NCBI GenBank assembly: GCA_036504735.1
Contig: DASXUQ010000019.1
Span: forward strand, 186,001 to 250,000
Source: a bacterium
GTDB lineage: Bacteria > Electryoneota > RPQS01
Direction: 5' to 3'
DNA length: 64,000 nucleotides
This document shows, piece after piece, positions 1 through 8,774 of the stretch. The notes below the pieces were generated by a model, which saw only the letters and a program-made list of their open reading frames with translations, ran no database searches and had not been told where the DNA came from. The translations under genes and the position numbers were made by a program. Position 1 is the stretch's first letter, and each line of letters opens with the position of its first letter.

Positions 1-726
1 GATGTGGTGAAACAGCCGATGAAGGTCAAAGAGCACATCGGCTACATGCCGCAGCGATTCAGCCTCTATCCCGATTTGACCGTCGCCGAGAACCTCCGTT
101 TCTTCGCCGATCTGTACGGTGTGCCGCGAGCCGAGAGACTTGAACGCGAGCAGCGGCTGATGCAGTTCAGCCGCCTCGAGCCGTTCCGCAAGCGCCGCGC
201 CGCGCAACTTTCCGGCGGCATGAAACAAAAACTCGCGCTCTCCTGCACGCTGATTCACACTCCCGATGTGCTGATTCTCGATGAACCCACCACCGGCGTG
301 GATCCGCTCAGCCGCCAGGAGTTTTGGGGCATCTTGCGGGAACTGGCTTCCACGGGGCAGGCGCTGCTGGTCAGCACTCCCTATATGGATGAAGCCCTGC
401 TCTGCAATCGTGTGGCCCTCATGCATCGCGGACGCGTGCTGGCCCTGGGAACACCGCAAGAGGTTACGGCACGGTTCAACCGCAAACTGCTGGAGATTAC
501 CGGACCCGGATTGAACGACGCCCGCCGCATTCTGAATCAGGATGGAATCGCCGGCATTTCCGTCGCGCGTTTTGGAGACAGGCTGCATGTCGTGTATGAC
601 ACCGTCGGGCAGGAGCAGGCCATCGGGCAGCGAATTGCTCAGGCCAACGTCGAGCACCGCGCGGTGGAGCCGACGATTGAGGACACCTTTGTGGCCCTGA
701 TGGACGAGGGAAGGGCGGCCTCATGA
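1..726 (+). CDS. ABC exporter ATP-binding protein, NBD1 (5' partial)
   Basis: ATPase subunit of an ABC-2 type drug/lipid exporter like the first half of E. coli YbhF. The reading frame is open from base 1, so the N-terminus with Walker A lies outside the window. Visible are the Q-loop (YMPQRFSLY), a canonical signature LSGGMKQ and Walker B VLILDEPTTGVDP with its catalytic Glu. The switch histidine expected in the STHYMDEA motif is proline here (STPYMDEA, codon 379-381), so this domain probably hydrolyses poorly. It overlaps the next gene by four bases (ATGA), indicating translational coupling. In E. coli the two NBDs are fused; here they are separate genes. Substrate unknown. Confidence 0.93.
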   Translation, partial: DVVKQPMKVKEHIGYMPQRFSLYPDLTVAENLRFFADLYGVPRAERLEREQRLMQFSRLEPFRKRRAAQLSGGMKQKLALSCTLIHTPDVLILDEPTTGVDPLSRQEFWGILRELASTGQALLVSTPYMDEALLCNRVALMHRGRVLALGTPQEVTARFNRKLLEITGPGLNDARRILNQDGIAGISVARFGDRLHVVYDTVGQEQAIGQRIAQANVEHRAVEPTIEDTFVALMDEGRAAS

Positions 727-1481
727 CGCGAACCCCGCAACCCTCTCCGGAATCACACGCCGATCACGCAGTCTTTGCCCGTGGACTGACACGGCGCTTT
801 GGCAGCTTTGTGGCAGTGGACAACGTGGATCTGGCCGTCAAGCCACAGGAGATTTTCGGCTTCCTCGGCGCCAACGGCGCGGGCAAGACCACCACAATCC
901 GCATGCTCTGTGGCCTCCTCGGACCCAGCGGCGGCGAAGCGTGGGTGGATGGCTTGGCCATTTCCACGCAATCCGATCAGATCAAGCGCCGCATCGGGTA
1001 CATGAGCCAGAAGTTCTCCCTGTACAACGACCTGACGATCGCGGAAAATCTTGAATTTTACGGCGGCGTGTACGGTCTGAGCGCGTCCGAGATTACCGAG
1101 CGCACCAACCAGCTTGCCACACGGCTCGGCCTGATGAGCTATTTGAAAAAACTCCCCTCCGCCCTGCCGCTGGGCTACAAGCAGCGGTTGGCGCTGGGCT
1201 GCGCGGTGCTGCACCGGCCCAAGATTCTCTTTTTGGATGAACCCACAGGTGGCGTGGATCCCGCCGCGCGCCGCACCTTCTGGGATCTGATTTATGAACT
1301 GGCGGACAGCGGCACCACCATCTTTGTCACCACTCACTATATGGATGAGGCCGAGTACTGCGGGCGGGTTTCCATTATGGACAAGGGCCGGATTGTGGCG
1401 CTGGGTTCGCCCGATGAACTCAAGCGGCAGTATGACGCGGCGACCATGCAGGCCGTCTTTCTGAAGGTGGTGACGCCATGA
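723..1481 (+). CDS. ABC exporter ATP-binding protein, NBD2
   Basis: Complete 252-residue ATPase, partner of the preceding subunit. Walker A is GANGAGKTT (49-57), Walker B ILFLDEPTGGVDP (168-180), and the switch His is present (H205 in TTHYMDEA). The signature motif is degenerate: LPLGYKQ (149-155) instead of LSGGQ, as in the second NBD of YbhF-like proteins. Together with the Pro-for-His change in NBD1 this predicts one canonical and one degenerate ATP site in the heterodimer. The start ATG overlaps the stop of NBD1, and the end overlaps the permease gene by four bases (ATGA). Confidence 0.95.
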   Translation: MTRTPQPSPESHADHAVFARGLTRRFGSFVAVDNVDLAVKPQEIFGFLGANGAGKTTTIRMLCGLLGPSGGEAWVDGLAISTQSDQIKRRIGYMSQKFSLYNDLTIAENLEFYGGVYGLSASEITERTNQLATRLGLMSYLKKLPSALPLGYKQRLALGCAVLHRPKILFLDEPTGGVDPAARRTFWDLIYELADSGTTIFVTTHYMDEAEYCGRVSIMDKGRIVALGSPDELKRQYDAATMQAVFLKVVTP

Positions 1482-2584
1482 GACGCATCTGGGCCGTCGC
1501 CGCCAAAGAGTTTCTGCACATTCTGCGGGATCCCCGCAGCCTGATGCTCGCCATCCTGCAGCCGCTGATCATGATTCTGCTCTACGGTTATGCGATCGAC
1601 ATGGACATTAAGCGGCTGCGGGTGGGCATTCTCGATCTGGATCACACCCAGCAGAGCGCCGATTTCGTGCGCCGCATGACCTCCAGCAATTTCATTCTCG
1701 ATGCCGGACGCGTGGCCTCGCGCGAGGAGGTCGAAACCGACTTCCGCCGCTCGCGCTTCCACGCGGTGGTTGTCATCCCCTACGGCTATGCCCGTTCTCT
1801 GACCTCGGAACAGACCACGCCGGTGCAGGTGCTGGTGGATGGCGCGGACGGCACCACCGCGTCCGCCGCCGGAAATTATCTGAATGCGGTCATTGCGCTG
1901 CTTAGCCGCGACATTATGACCGAACAGTTCGGCACATTCAAGCCTCCGGTGGAAGCCCGCACGCGGGTGCTCTACAATCCCGAACTGATCAGCGCGCGCT
2001 TTATTGTGCCCGGCCTGGTGGCCGTGGTGATGATTATGGTCTGCGCGCTCTTGACCAGCGTGGCCATCACGCGGGAAAAGGAGTCCGGCACGCTCGAGCA
2101 GATTCTCACTACTCCGATCCGCCCGGCGCAGGTCATTATCGGCAAAGTGATTCCCTTCGTGGGCATCGGCGTGCTGGATACCGCAATGGTTCTGGCTGCG
2201 GGACGTTTTGTCTTCGGGGTGCCGATGGAAGGCTCGTGGCTGGTGCTAACGGGCTACAGCCTGATCTACCTTGTGATCTCGCTGGGCCTCGGGCTGCTGA
2301 TTTCGGCCATCACCAAGACGCAGCAGATTGCCATGATGATGGCGCAGCTTCTGACCATTCTGCCTTCGATGATGCTCTCGGGTTTTATCTTTCCCGTCAC
2401 CAGCATGCCGCGCGCGCTGCAATGGTTCGCCCATATCATTCCGGCAACGTACTATCTGCGCGTCATCCGCGGGGTGATGCTGCAAGGGGAATCGTGGTTC
2501 CCCTTCGAGGGCGGGATCATGATCCTGATGGCGGCGATTCTGCTGGGGCTGGCGGCCAAACGATTCCGCGTGAGGCTCGACTGA
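1478..2584 (+). CDS. ABC-2 type permease, YbhS-like
   Basis: 368-residue membrane subunit of the exporter. An N-terminal helix (about 25-43) is followed by a periplasmic domain of about 130 residues and a C-terminal block of five to six hydrophobic helices (about 170-365), the layout of ABC2_membrane_3 proteins. The cytoplasmic coupling segment REKESGTLEQILTTPI, typical of the family, lies after the second helix. Stop and the next ATG overlap (TGATG), so both permeases should be made together. With the two ATPases it forms a YbhFSR-type efflux pump; a HlyD-like adaptor would be expected upstream of the window. Substrate cannot be read from sequence. Confidence 0.93.
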   Translation: MRRIWAVAAKEFLHILRDPRSLMLAILQPLIMILLYGYAIDMDIKRLRVGILDLDHTQQSADFVRRMTSSNFILDAGRVASREEVETDFRRSRFHAVVVIPYGYARSLTSEQTTPVQVLVDGADGTTASAAGNYLNAVIALLSRDIMTEQFGTFKPPVEARTRVLYNPELISARFIVPGLVAVVMIMVCALLTSVAITREKESGTLEQILTTPIRPAQVIIGKVIPFVGIGVLDTAMVLAAGRFVFGVPMEGSWLVLTGYSLIYLVISLGLGLLISAITKTQQIAMMMAQLLTILPSMMLSGFIFPVTSMPRALQWFAHIIPATYYLRVIRGVMLQGESWFPFEGGIMILMAAILLGLAAKRFRVRLD

Positions 2585-3729
2585 TGAAATTCCTCCAATG
2601 GTTCCACGCGGTGCGTTATCTGATCCAGAAGGAATTCCGGCAGGTGTTCCGGGATCCGGCCATGCTGCGGATTATCTTCATCGCGCCGCTGATTCAGCTT
2701 TTCATTCTGAGCTACGCCGCCACCACAGATGTCCGGAATATCCGTCTGGCGATTCTCGATCAGGACAACACCAGCCAGAGCCGGCTGCTCGCTCAGTCCT
2801 TTTATCAGAACAATATCTTTATTCCGGTCACCCCTGCCGCCAATCCTTCCGAACTGATGGCCGACTTGCAGCAGCGGCGGGCGGATATTGCGGTGTGGAT
2901 TCCTCTCGATTACGCGAAGAATATTGCCGCCGGGCAGCAGGCCACCATTTCGATTACCATCAATGGCCAGAACTCCAGTGTGGCGGCGCGGGCCCAGGGG
3001 TACGCCGAAACGATTGTACGGCAGGAAGCCAACCGGATTTTCGACGACGCCAGTCTGAAGAATCCCGCGATGAAGAACCGCATCCACCGCATCGAAGCCG
3101 CTACGCGTTTCTTCTATAATCCGGAACTGGAAAGCCGCTATTACATGATTCCGGCGATTCTGGTCATTCTGATGACATTGATCGCCGGCATGCTGACCGG
3201 GATGGCCGTGGTGCGTGAAAAGGAGATCGGCACGCTGGAGCAGCTCATGGTCACGCCGCTCACGCCCAGTCAGCTCATCGCCGGAAAGGTCATCCCCTTC
3301 ACCCTGCTCACCTATTTCGAGCTGACCTTTGCCACCACCATAGCGGTGCTCTGGTTCGGACTTCCGCTGCTCGGTTCCATTCCGCTGCTGATGCTCTGTG
3401 CGCTGGCCTACCTGCTGGTGAGTCTTGCGGTGGGTCTGCTGGCATCCGAGATTTCCAGCACGCAGCAACAGGCCATGTTCACGATGTGGTTCTACATGAT
3501 CTTCGGCATCATGACCAGCGGCTTCTTCTACCCCATCGAGAATATGCCCGCCGGCATTTATTACCTGACCTTCATCAATCCCCTGCGCTATATCGTCGCC
3601 ATCAATCGCGGGGTGTTCCTGAAGGGCGCGGGGCTTACGGACGTTTGGCACAATCTCTGGCCGTTGGTGCTGATGGGCACCGTGCTCTTTACGACCGCCG
3701 TGTTCCGCTTCCGCAAGCGACTCGAGTGA
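2584..3729 (+). CDS. ABC-2 type permease, YbhR-like
   Basis: Second membrane subunit, 381 residues from the ATG at 2584 (MKFLQWFHAVRYLIQ), which overlaps the preceding stop codon; the frame is open further upstream inside the previous gene but that part is out-of-frame translation of a conserved coding region. Same architecture as its neighbour: N-terminal helix, periplasmic domain, coupling motif REKEIGTLEQLMVTPL and a C-terminal helix bundle. The two permeases are paralogues and should form a heterodimer. The gene is last in the operon and is followed 30 bp later by a strong hairpin. Confidence 0.93.
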   Translation: MKFLQWFHAVRYLIQKEFRQVFRDPAMLRIIFIAPLIQLFILSYAATTDVRNIRLAILDQDNTSQSRLLAQSFYQNNIFIPVTPAANPSELMADLQQRRADIAVWIPLDYAKNIAAGQQATISITINGQNSSVAARAQGYAETIVRQEANRIFDDASLKNPAMKNRIHRIEAATRFFYNPELESRYYMIPAILVILMTLIAGMLTGMAVVREKEIGTLEQLMVTPLTPSQLIAGKVIPFTLLTYFELTFATTIAVLWFGLPLLGSIPLLMLCALAYLLVSLAVGLLASEISSTQQQAMFTMWFYMIFGIMTSGFFYPIENMPAGIYYLTFINPLRYIVAINRGVFLKGAGLTDVWHNLWPLVLMGTVLFTTAVFRFRKRLE

Positions 3730-3758
3730 CGCGGCTAATGCCATGCACACAAAATGAC

Positions 3759-3784
3759 ACAGGCTCCCCGGTTGGGGAGCCTGT
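3759..3784. terminator. hairpin between convergent transcription units
   Basis: Perfect 10-bp stem (caggctcccc / ggggagcctg) with a GGTT loop, extendable by one A-T pair. It sits between the end of the ABC operon (+) and the end of the response regulator gene (-). No clear T-tract on either side, so rho-independent function is plausible but not certain. Confidence 0.6.
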
Positions 3785-3817
3785 TGTGCCTCGGACCTGC
3801 GGTAAAGGAGCGACTCG

Positions 3818-4513
3818 TTACTCGCAGTTTCGGGAATCGGTCGTCCAGCGGTAGCCTACCTTGTAAACGGTGTGAATCCACACGGGGGCTTCGGGATTGG
3901 CTTCGATCTTCCTTCGCAGACTGGCGATGTGGCTGTCCACCGTGCGGTCGGTCACATCCGATTCATCACCCCAGACCTCGTCGAGAAGAGCCATCCGCGA
4001 GAGCGCCTGATTGGGATGGGCCGCCAGGGTGTAGAGCAGATCGAATTCCTTCGGCGTCAACGCGACGGCCTGCCCGTCGTGCGTCACCACCCGCGCGCCC
4101 GGATCAATCATAAAGCCGCAGGAGTGCAGGATCGAGGGAATCTCCCGCAGACCTGCCCGACGCAGCACGGCTCGCACCCGGGCAAGCAGTTCCATCAGCG
4201 AGAAGGGCTTCACCATATAGTCATCGCAGCCGGCGCGGAATCCCTCCAGCCGCTGCGTCTCCTTGCCCTTTGCCGTCAGAATAATCACCGGCACCGGATT
4301 GAGATGACGCCGCAGGGCTTTCAGGATATGCATGCCGTCGAGATAGGGCAGCATCAGATCCAGCAGAATCAGATCCGCCACCTCGGCGGTCGCCGCTTCC
4401 AGTCCACTGCGCCCATCGGTCTTCCAACTGACGCGGTAGCCTTCCAGTTCGAGGTTCTTCTTGAGGCGGGACCCGAGGTCGGGATCATCCTCGACGATCA
4501 GAATGTGCGCCAC
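3818..4513 (-). CDS. OmpR/PhoB-family response regulator
   Basis: 231 residues. Receiver domain 1-115 with acidic pocket (ED at 8-9), phosphoacceptor D52 (LILLDLMLP), T80 and K102 (DYMVKPF). A winged-helix DNA-binding domain follows at about 128-228 (LTPKEFDLL ... DRTVDSHIASLRRKIE ... VYKVGYRW). Transcribed with, and overlapping by 29 bp, the sensor kinase gene downstream of its start; the order in the transcript is kinase first, regulator second. Target genes are not known. The adjacent ABC exporter or the MFS/EamA pair are possible targets by proximity only. Confidence 0.95.
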   Translation of the reverse strand: MAHILIVEDDPDLGSRLKKNLELEGYRVSWKTDGRSGLEAATAEVADLILLDLMLPYLDGMHILKALRRHLNPVPVIILTAKGKETQRLEGFRAGCDDYMVKPFSLMELLARVRAVLRRAGLREIPSILHSCGFMIDPGARVVTHDGQAVALTPKEFDLLYTLAAHPNQALSRMALLDEVWGDESDVTDRTVDSHIASLRRKIEANPEAPVWIHTVYKVGYRWTTDSRNCE

Positions 4514-6245
4514 TCGTGCTCCTGATGTGAATCGCGGTTCCTTCCAGCGGCAAGATCACGGTGAACCGCGCACCGCCCAGTTCGCTGTCGCCTACCGAGA
4601 CGCTGCCACCGTGCGCCTCGGCAATATCCTTAACGAGCGCCAATCCCAGACCCAGTCCCGAGGCTCCGGTGAGCGCCGGATCCGAGCCGCGTTCAAAGCG
4701 GAGGAAGATTCTCGGACGGTCCTGCGGCGGCACGCCGCCATCGCTGTCGTCTACGGTGAGGACCGCCGTTCCGTCGGTGGTGCGTAACGCCACAGCCACG
4801 GTCTGCGGCTTGCCCGTACTCTTCTGCAACTGAATCCGCGTGTACCGCAGTGCGTTGTCCAAAAGATTATCCAGCATTGTGACGATCATCTCGCCGTCGA
4901 ATTGCCCCGGCATTGCCCGCAGAGTGGACGGCACTTGCAGCGCAACACCCGTTGAGTGAAATGTGGATTTCCACGGATTCAGTGCATCGCCGATAATCTG
5001 CGAAAGATCGTCCGGCCTGCGTTCCAGCGTCTGTCCGTTTCCGTTCAGACTTATGGCGGCATTTTGCACCGCCCGCTCGATCCGCCCGCACTCATTGCCG
5101 ATGGCTTGCACCACCTCCCGTTCTTCTTCGGGCGAAACGGCGCGCTTCTCCTGTAGCGTGTCCACCTCCAGTCGCAGCCGTGCCACCGGCGTGCGGATGG
5201 AATGCGCCAAATGCGTGAGCGCGGTTTGCCTTGCCAGCCACTGCCTGCGCACCAGTACCAGCATCCACACCAGCAGCAGCGCGAGCCCACCGGCAATCAC
5301 GTCCACGATAACGAGCATGATGTACGGCTGGCGCTGATAGGCTGCCCACCTTTTCCACTCCGCGGGATCCTCGCGATAGACGGCGGAGAATGAAAGCCAC
5401 GGCATAGCCGGCCCTGTTAACGCCGGGAATACATATCCCACATCCGCCGATTTGAGGCCCTGCCACCAGACCGTGTCCCCAAGGAAGATCACTCCCAGGC
5501 CATCCAGCCACGTCTGCGTGGTATCAATTGGAGAAGGTGACCAAAGCACGAAACTCATGCGGCTGTAGAACACGTCCTGCATTCGCTGGGCTACTGCCTG
5601 CCGAATCCACTGCGGATCCACATCGAGTGCGATCACATAGGCAATCAGAGACGGATCCGTTGCCGCCACGCGCAGAAACGGAACGACGCACCCTGAGGAG
5701 TCGAATCCGGCAAGGATCATCCGTATAGTATCCCCTTGCACGGGCATGTCTACAAAACGGGCCCGGTTCTCCATACGGTTGGCAATCTTCGGAACGTAAT
5801 GCGTCGCGCCCACCGGGTACTTCTCGAAAATCTTCCGGCAATCGGTCAAACCATCGGCCAGACCGGCGGGAGCAGGCTCGTTGCCCCACAACACAGTGGC
5901 TCTGTTTGCCAGACAGTAGGCATGCCGCACTCCGGGAAGCATTTCGAACCGCCGCAGCAGAGCCAGCATGGAGTCTGAGGCAACTTGCTCTCCAAGCCGT
6001 GTCTCGTTCAAAGCGTTCACGTGAGGAGCAAAGACGTCATAGGTGTAGTCCCGCGCCGCCACAGCCACGTCGAAACAGGACTTCCATCGGTCATATTCTC
6101 GGCCTGATTCAAACGACGCCTTCAGCCGTTTCACCGCGGTCCATTGGAAAAGGCCGATTCCGGCCACAATCAAGAGCATTACTGCAGCCAGCGCAATGCC
6201 GAAGCGACGGCGCGATTTCATCACGGAAAGAAGATTGAGTTTCAT
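4485..6245 (-). CDS. membrane sensor histidine kinase
   Basis: 586 residues. Two membrane helices (about 16-37 and 307-333) bracket a large extracytoplasmic sensor region of about 270 residues with four cysteines (C58, C111, C136, C186) that could form disulfides. A short HAMP-free linker leads to an H-box HLAHSIRTPVARL with the likely phosphoacceptor H348, then an HATPase_c domain with N-box residues N460 and N464, a DDSDGG G1 box (499-504) and GASGLGLGLALVKDIAEAHG (G2, about 527-546). It partners the overlapping response regulator. The sensor domain is not recognised, so the signal is unknown. Confidence 0.94.
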   Translation of the reverse strand: MKLNLLSVMKSRRRFGIALAAVMLLIVAGIGLFQWTAVKRLKASFESGREYDRWKSCFDVAVAARDYTYDVFAPHVNALNETRLGEQVASDSMLALLRRFEMLPGVRHAYCLANRATVLWGNEPAPAGLADGLTDCRKIFEKYPVGATHYVPKIANRMENRARFVDMPVQGDTIRMILAGFDSSGCVVPFLRVAATDPSLIAYVIALDVDPQWIRQAVAQRMQDVFYSRMSFVLWSPSPIDTTQTWLDGLGVIFLGDTVWWQGLKSADVGYVFPALTGPAMPWLSFSAVYREDPAEWKRWAAYQRQPYIMLVIVDVIAGGLALLLVWMLVLVRRQWLARQTALTHLAHSIRTPVARLRLEVDTLQEKRAVSPEEEREVVQAIGNECGRIERAVQNAAISLNGNGQTLERRPDDLSQIIGDALNPWKSTFHSTGVALQVPSTLRAMPGQFDGEMIVTMLDNLLDNALRYTRIQLQKSTGKPQTVAVALRTTDGTAVLTVDDSDGGVPPQDRPRIFLRFERGSDPALTGASGLGLGLALVKDIAEAHGGSVSVGDSELGGARFTVILPLEGTAIHIRSTSGAHSDRRG

Positions 6246-6390
6246 AAGGGCTCCAAGAATTAAGCTTGGCCCAATATACGCGAGCGCACCGGCTCTGTTG
6301 TGAAGAAGTTGTGAAGAACGTCACACGCTCTCAAGCAACGAATTTCCCCGGACTAAATCAACTGCTGACCATTTGTTCAAATGTAAACCC

Positions 6391-6419
6391 TTTGCATCTG
6401 GCCTTGGGTTTGATATATT
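6391..6419 (+). promoter_or_regulatory. candidate sigma70-like promoter for the MFS-EamA pair
   Basis: TTTGCA, a 17-bp spacer, then TATATT, 48 bp before the MFS start. The match is by eye and the promoter consensus of this lineage is unknown. Confidence 0.4.
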
Positions 6420-6467
6420 GTGGCTTATCTGATTTTTGAACTCTCTATCTGACTCTCTAACAACGCT

Positions 6468-7817
6468 ATGACTCAGCCCGCATCAACCGCTGAAACTCCC
6501 ACCCCGTCGCCCGCGCCGGAAGAAGAACAGATCTCCGTTAAGGAGAGCTTCCGGCTTCTCTTTAAGGCCTCGCGCGGCTTCTGGCTGGTGAACCTTGTGA
6601 ACTTCGGCGACGGCATTGCCTACTTCGGCATTCTCAATCTGCTGACGCTGTACATTCATTGGGATATCGGCATGTCCGACCAGGCCACCGGCGTGGCCGT
6701 GTCGCTGTTTACCGGTCTCGTGACCCTGTTCATGTTCGGCGGCGGCTTTATTTCCGACCGCCTCGGTGTACGGCGGGCCCTGACGCTGTCGATTGCCGTG
6801 GTGCTTATCGGAAGGCTGTTACTCGTGGCCGCGCCCTCTGCGGGCGGTCTGGCCGCGATCACGCTCTGGTTGGGACTGATCTTCATGGGCGTGGCCGAGG
6901 GCGTGGTACAACCCGCGCTGTATGCCGGTGTAAAGGAGTTCACTGATCCGCGCACCGCCACCATCGGCTATAGCCTGCTGTATGCCATCATGAACCTCGG
7001 CATTGCCGCCGAAGCCTTCGTCTCGCCGTTCATTCGTGCGCGGGGAGACATCGGCGGTGTTTTCTGGGTGATGATCGGGTTTACGGTGCTGATGCTGGTG
7101 TGCAACCTGCTCTTCTTTACCAAAAAAGTCGAGCAGCGCGACCGGGTGGTAGAATATGCAGCGCCGACAGGAACAGACACGCGGCACTGGAAAGAGAAAC
7201 TCAAGGATCTGCCGTTCCTCGATACCCGCTTCATCTTTTTCATTTTCGTGCTGCTGCCGGTACGGACTCTGTTCGCCCACCAATGGCTGACCCTGCCCGA
7301 CTATGTGATGCGCTGTTTCCCGGCCAACATTGGCGCGCGCTATGAGTGGTTCCAGGGACTGAACCCGGTCATCATCGTCATCTTCGTGCCGCTGATTGCC
7401 GCGCTCACCCGCAAGGTGAACATCATCACCATGATGATTATCGGCTCGGCCATTTCCGCAGTCACGACATTCATCCTTGTTCCCGGACCGCATCTCTGGA
7501 CGTTGATTACCTATGTGGTGATGTTCTCCTTCGGCGAAGCCGTGTGGTCCAGCCGCTTCCTCGAATATGTGGCCAATCTGGCCCCGGCGGGGCGGGTTGG
7601 AGCATATATGGGGCTGGCAGGTATTCCGTGGTTTCTGGCTAAGGCCACAACGGGGCTCTATTCCGGTCACATGATCGCCGCCTTCCTGCCGGAGCATGGC
7701 TCGATAGACCGGAGCGGCACCATGTGGCTGATCTACGGCTGCATCGCCATGATCTCGCCGATTGGCCTGATCCTCGGCAAGAAGTGGGTGCAGAAGGGTG
7801 TGAAACACGGGGCATGA
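6468..7817 (+). CDS. major facilitator superfamily transporter
   Basis: 449-residue, 12-helix inner-membrane transporter. After a Pro/Ala/Glu-rich N-terminal tail (1-30) the helices begin at about residue 38. The loop after helix 2 carries a family A-like motif, GGGFISDRLGVRRAL (about 92-106), characteristic of MFS. The general layout resembles POT/oligopeptide-type MFS proteins, but the ExxER signature of proton-dependent peptide transporters is not seen, so substrate is left open. No Shine-Dalgarno sequence is obvious before the ATG. The stop overlaps the ATG of the EamA transporter (ATGA), so the two are coupled. Confidence 0.9.
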   Translation: MTQPASTAETPTPSPAPEEEQISVKESFRLLFKASRGFWLVNLVNFGDGIAYFGILNLLTLYIHWDIGMSDQATGVAVSLFTGLVTLFMFGGGFISDRLGVRRALTLSIAVVLIGRLLLVAAPSAGGLAAITLWLGLIFMGVAEGVVQPALYAGVKEFTDPRTATIGYSLLYAIMNLGIAAEAFVSPFIRARGDIGGVFWVMIGFTVLMLVCNLLFFTKKVEQRDRVVEYAAPTGTDTRHWKEKLKDLPFLDTRFIFFIFVLLPVRTLFAHQWLTLPDYVMRCFPANIGARYEWFQGLNPVIIVIFVPLIAALTRKVNIITMMIIGSAISAVTTFILVPGPHLWTLITYVVMFSFGEAVWSSRFLEYVANLAPAGRVGAYMGLAGIPWFLAKATTGLYSGHMIAAFLPEHGSIDRSGTMWLIYGCIAMISPIGLILGKKWVQKGVKHGA

Positions 7818-8716
7818 AACGCGAATCGCTGAATGCCCTGTTCGCGTACCTGACCCTGTGCATCGTGTGGGGCACGACCTATCTGGGGATCAAGATCGCC
7901 CTTGAGGGCTTCGATCCCTTCTTCATGGTGGGCGTGCGCTTTCTGATTGCCGGCCTCTTGATGTCCCCGGTGTTGCTGCGCAAGCGCGCGCAGTTGCCCG
8001 CAGACCGGAAAGAGTGGCTGGCGATCATCGTCTCCGGTATCTGCCTGCTGGTGGGCGGCAACGGTCTTGTGACGCTTTCCGAACGCTACATTGCCTCCGG
8101 CGTTACGGCGCTCACCGTGGCCACCAATCCCGCGTGGGCGGTGCTGATCGGCGGCTGGTTCTTCTCCCGCGAGGAACGCTACGGCAAAATTGCCCTCACC
8201 GGAATGCTGCTGGCCATGGCAGGAGTCGTGCTGCTGCACCATAACCGCTTGAGCGTCGGCAACCATGATCTTCCCGGTGTGCTGGCCGCCTGCGCCTCAC
8301 CGATCCTATGGGCCACGGGTTCGCTCATCGCGCGCAATTACATCCGCCGCACCGATGTGCTGACCACCACGGCCTTGCAAATGCTCGCCGCCACCATTCC
8401 GGTGTTTCTGATTTCCCTCGCTCTCGGAGAATCGTGGCATGTGACCCTCACCGCGCGCGTGGTATGGGCCATGGTCTTCCTGATTCTCATCGGGTCGGTG
8501 CTGGTGTATGCCGCCTATGTCTGGCTGACGCAGCATATGCCGATCTCGCGGATCGTCACTTATACCTACATCAATCCCGTGGTGGCATTGATCCTTGGCA
8601 GGATCGTGCTCGGCGAGCCTATCGAAGCCCATGTCATCCCTGCTTCGGCTCTGATTATCGGCGGCCTGCTGCTTATCTACTTTACCCGCTTCCGAAAAGC
8701 AGCGAGCCGGTCTTAA
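7814..8716 (+). CDS. EamA/DMT-family transporter
   Basis: 300 residues from the ATG at 7814, which overlaps the preceding stop; ten predicted helices in two EamA repeats (about 8-140 and 150-292). The first repeat shows the family pattern CIVWGTTYLGIKIALEGF, the second YTYINPVVALILGRIVLGE, typical of YedA/RhaT-like drug-metabolite exporters. Probably exports a small metabolite or amino acid; the pairing with an MFS carrier suggests a shared physiological role, but the substrate cannot be told. The stop codon lies within a hairpin (stem gagccggtc/gaccggctc, 8704-8726). Confidence 0.93.
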   Translation: MKRESLNALFAYLTLCIVWGTTYLGIKIALEGFDPFFMVGVRFLIAGLLMSPVLLRKRAQLPADRKEWLAIIVSGICLLVGGNGLVTLSERYIASGVTALTVATNPAWAVLIGGWFFSREERYGKIALTGMLLAMAGVVLLHHNRLSVGNHDLPGVLAACASPILWATGSLIARNYIRRTDVLTTTALQMLAATIPVFLISLALGESWHVTLTARVVWAMVFLILIGSVLVYAAYVWLTQHMPISRIVTYTYINPVVALILGRIVLGEPIEAHVIPASALIIGGLLLIYFTRFRKAASRS

Positions 8717-8743
8717 AGACCGGCTCTGCACTGGAATATGATT

Positions 8744-8774
8744 CAGGCGAACCGCAAGGCTCGCCTGTTTGTTT
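8744..8774 (+). terminator. rho-independent terminator of the transporter pair
   Basis: Stem CAGGCGA/TCGCCTG (8744-8750 with 8761-8767) with further partial pairing inside, followed by TTTGTTTA. It is 28 bp after the EamA stop and abuts the convergent hemerythrin gene. A second hairpin (8704-8726) lies just upstream. Confidence 0.6.

Noticed and set aside
6468-7817. Proton-dependent oligopeptide (POT) transporter
   Set aside because: General fold is compatible but the ExxER motif and the family FYxxxN signature could not be found, so only MFS is claimed.
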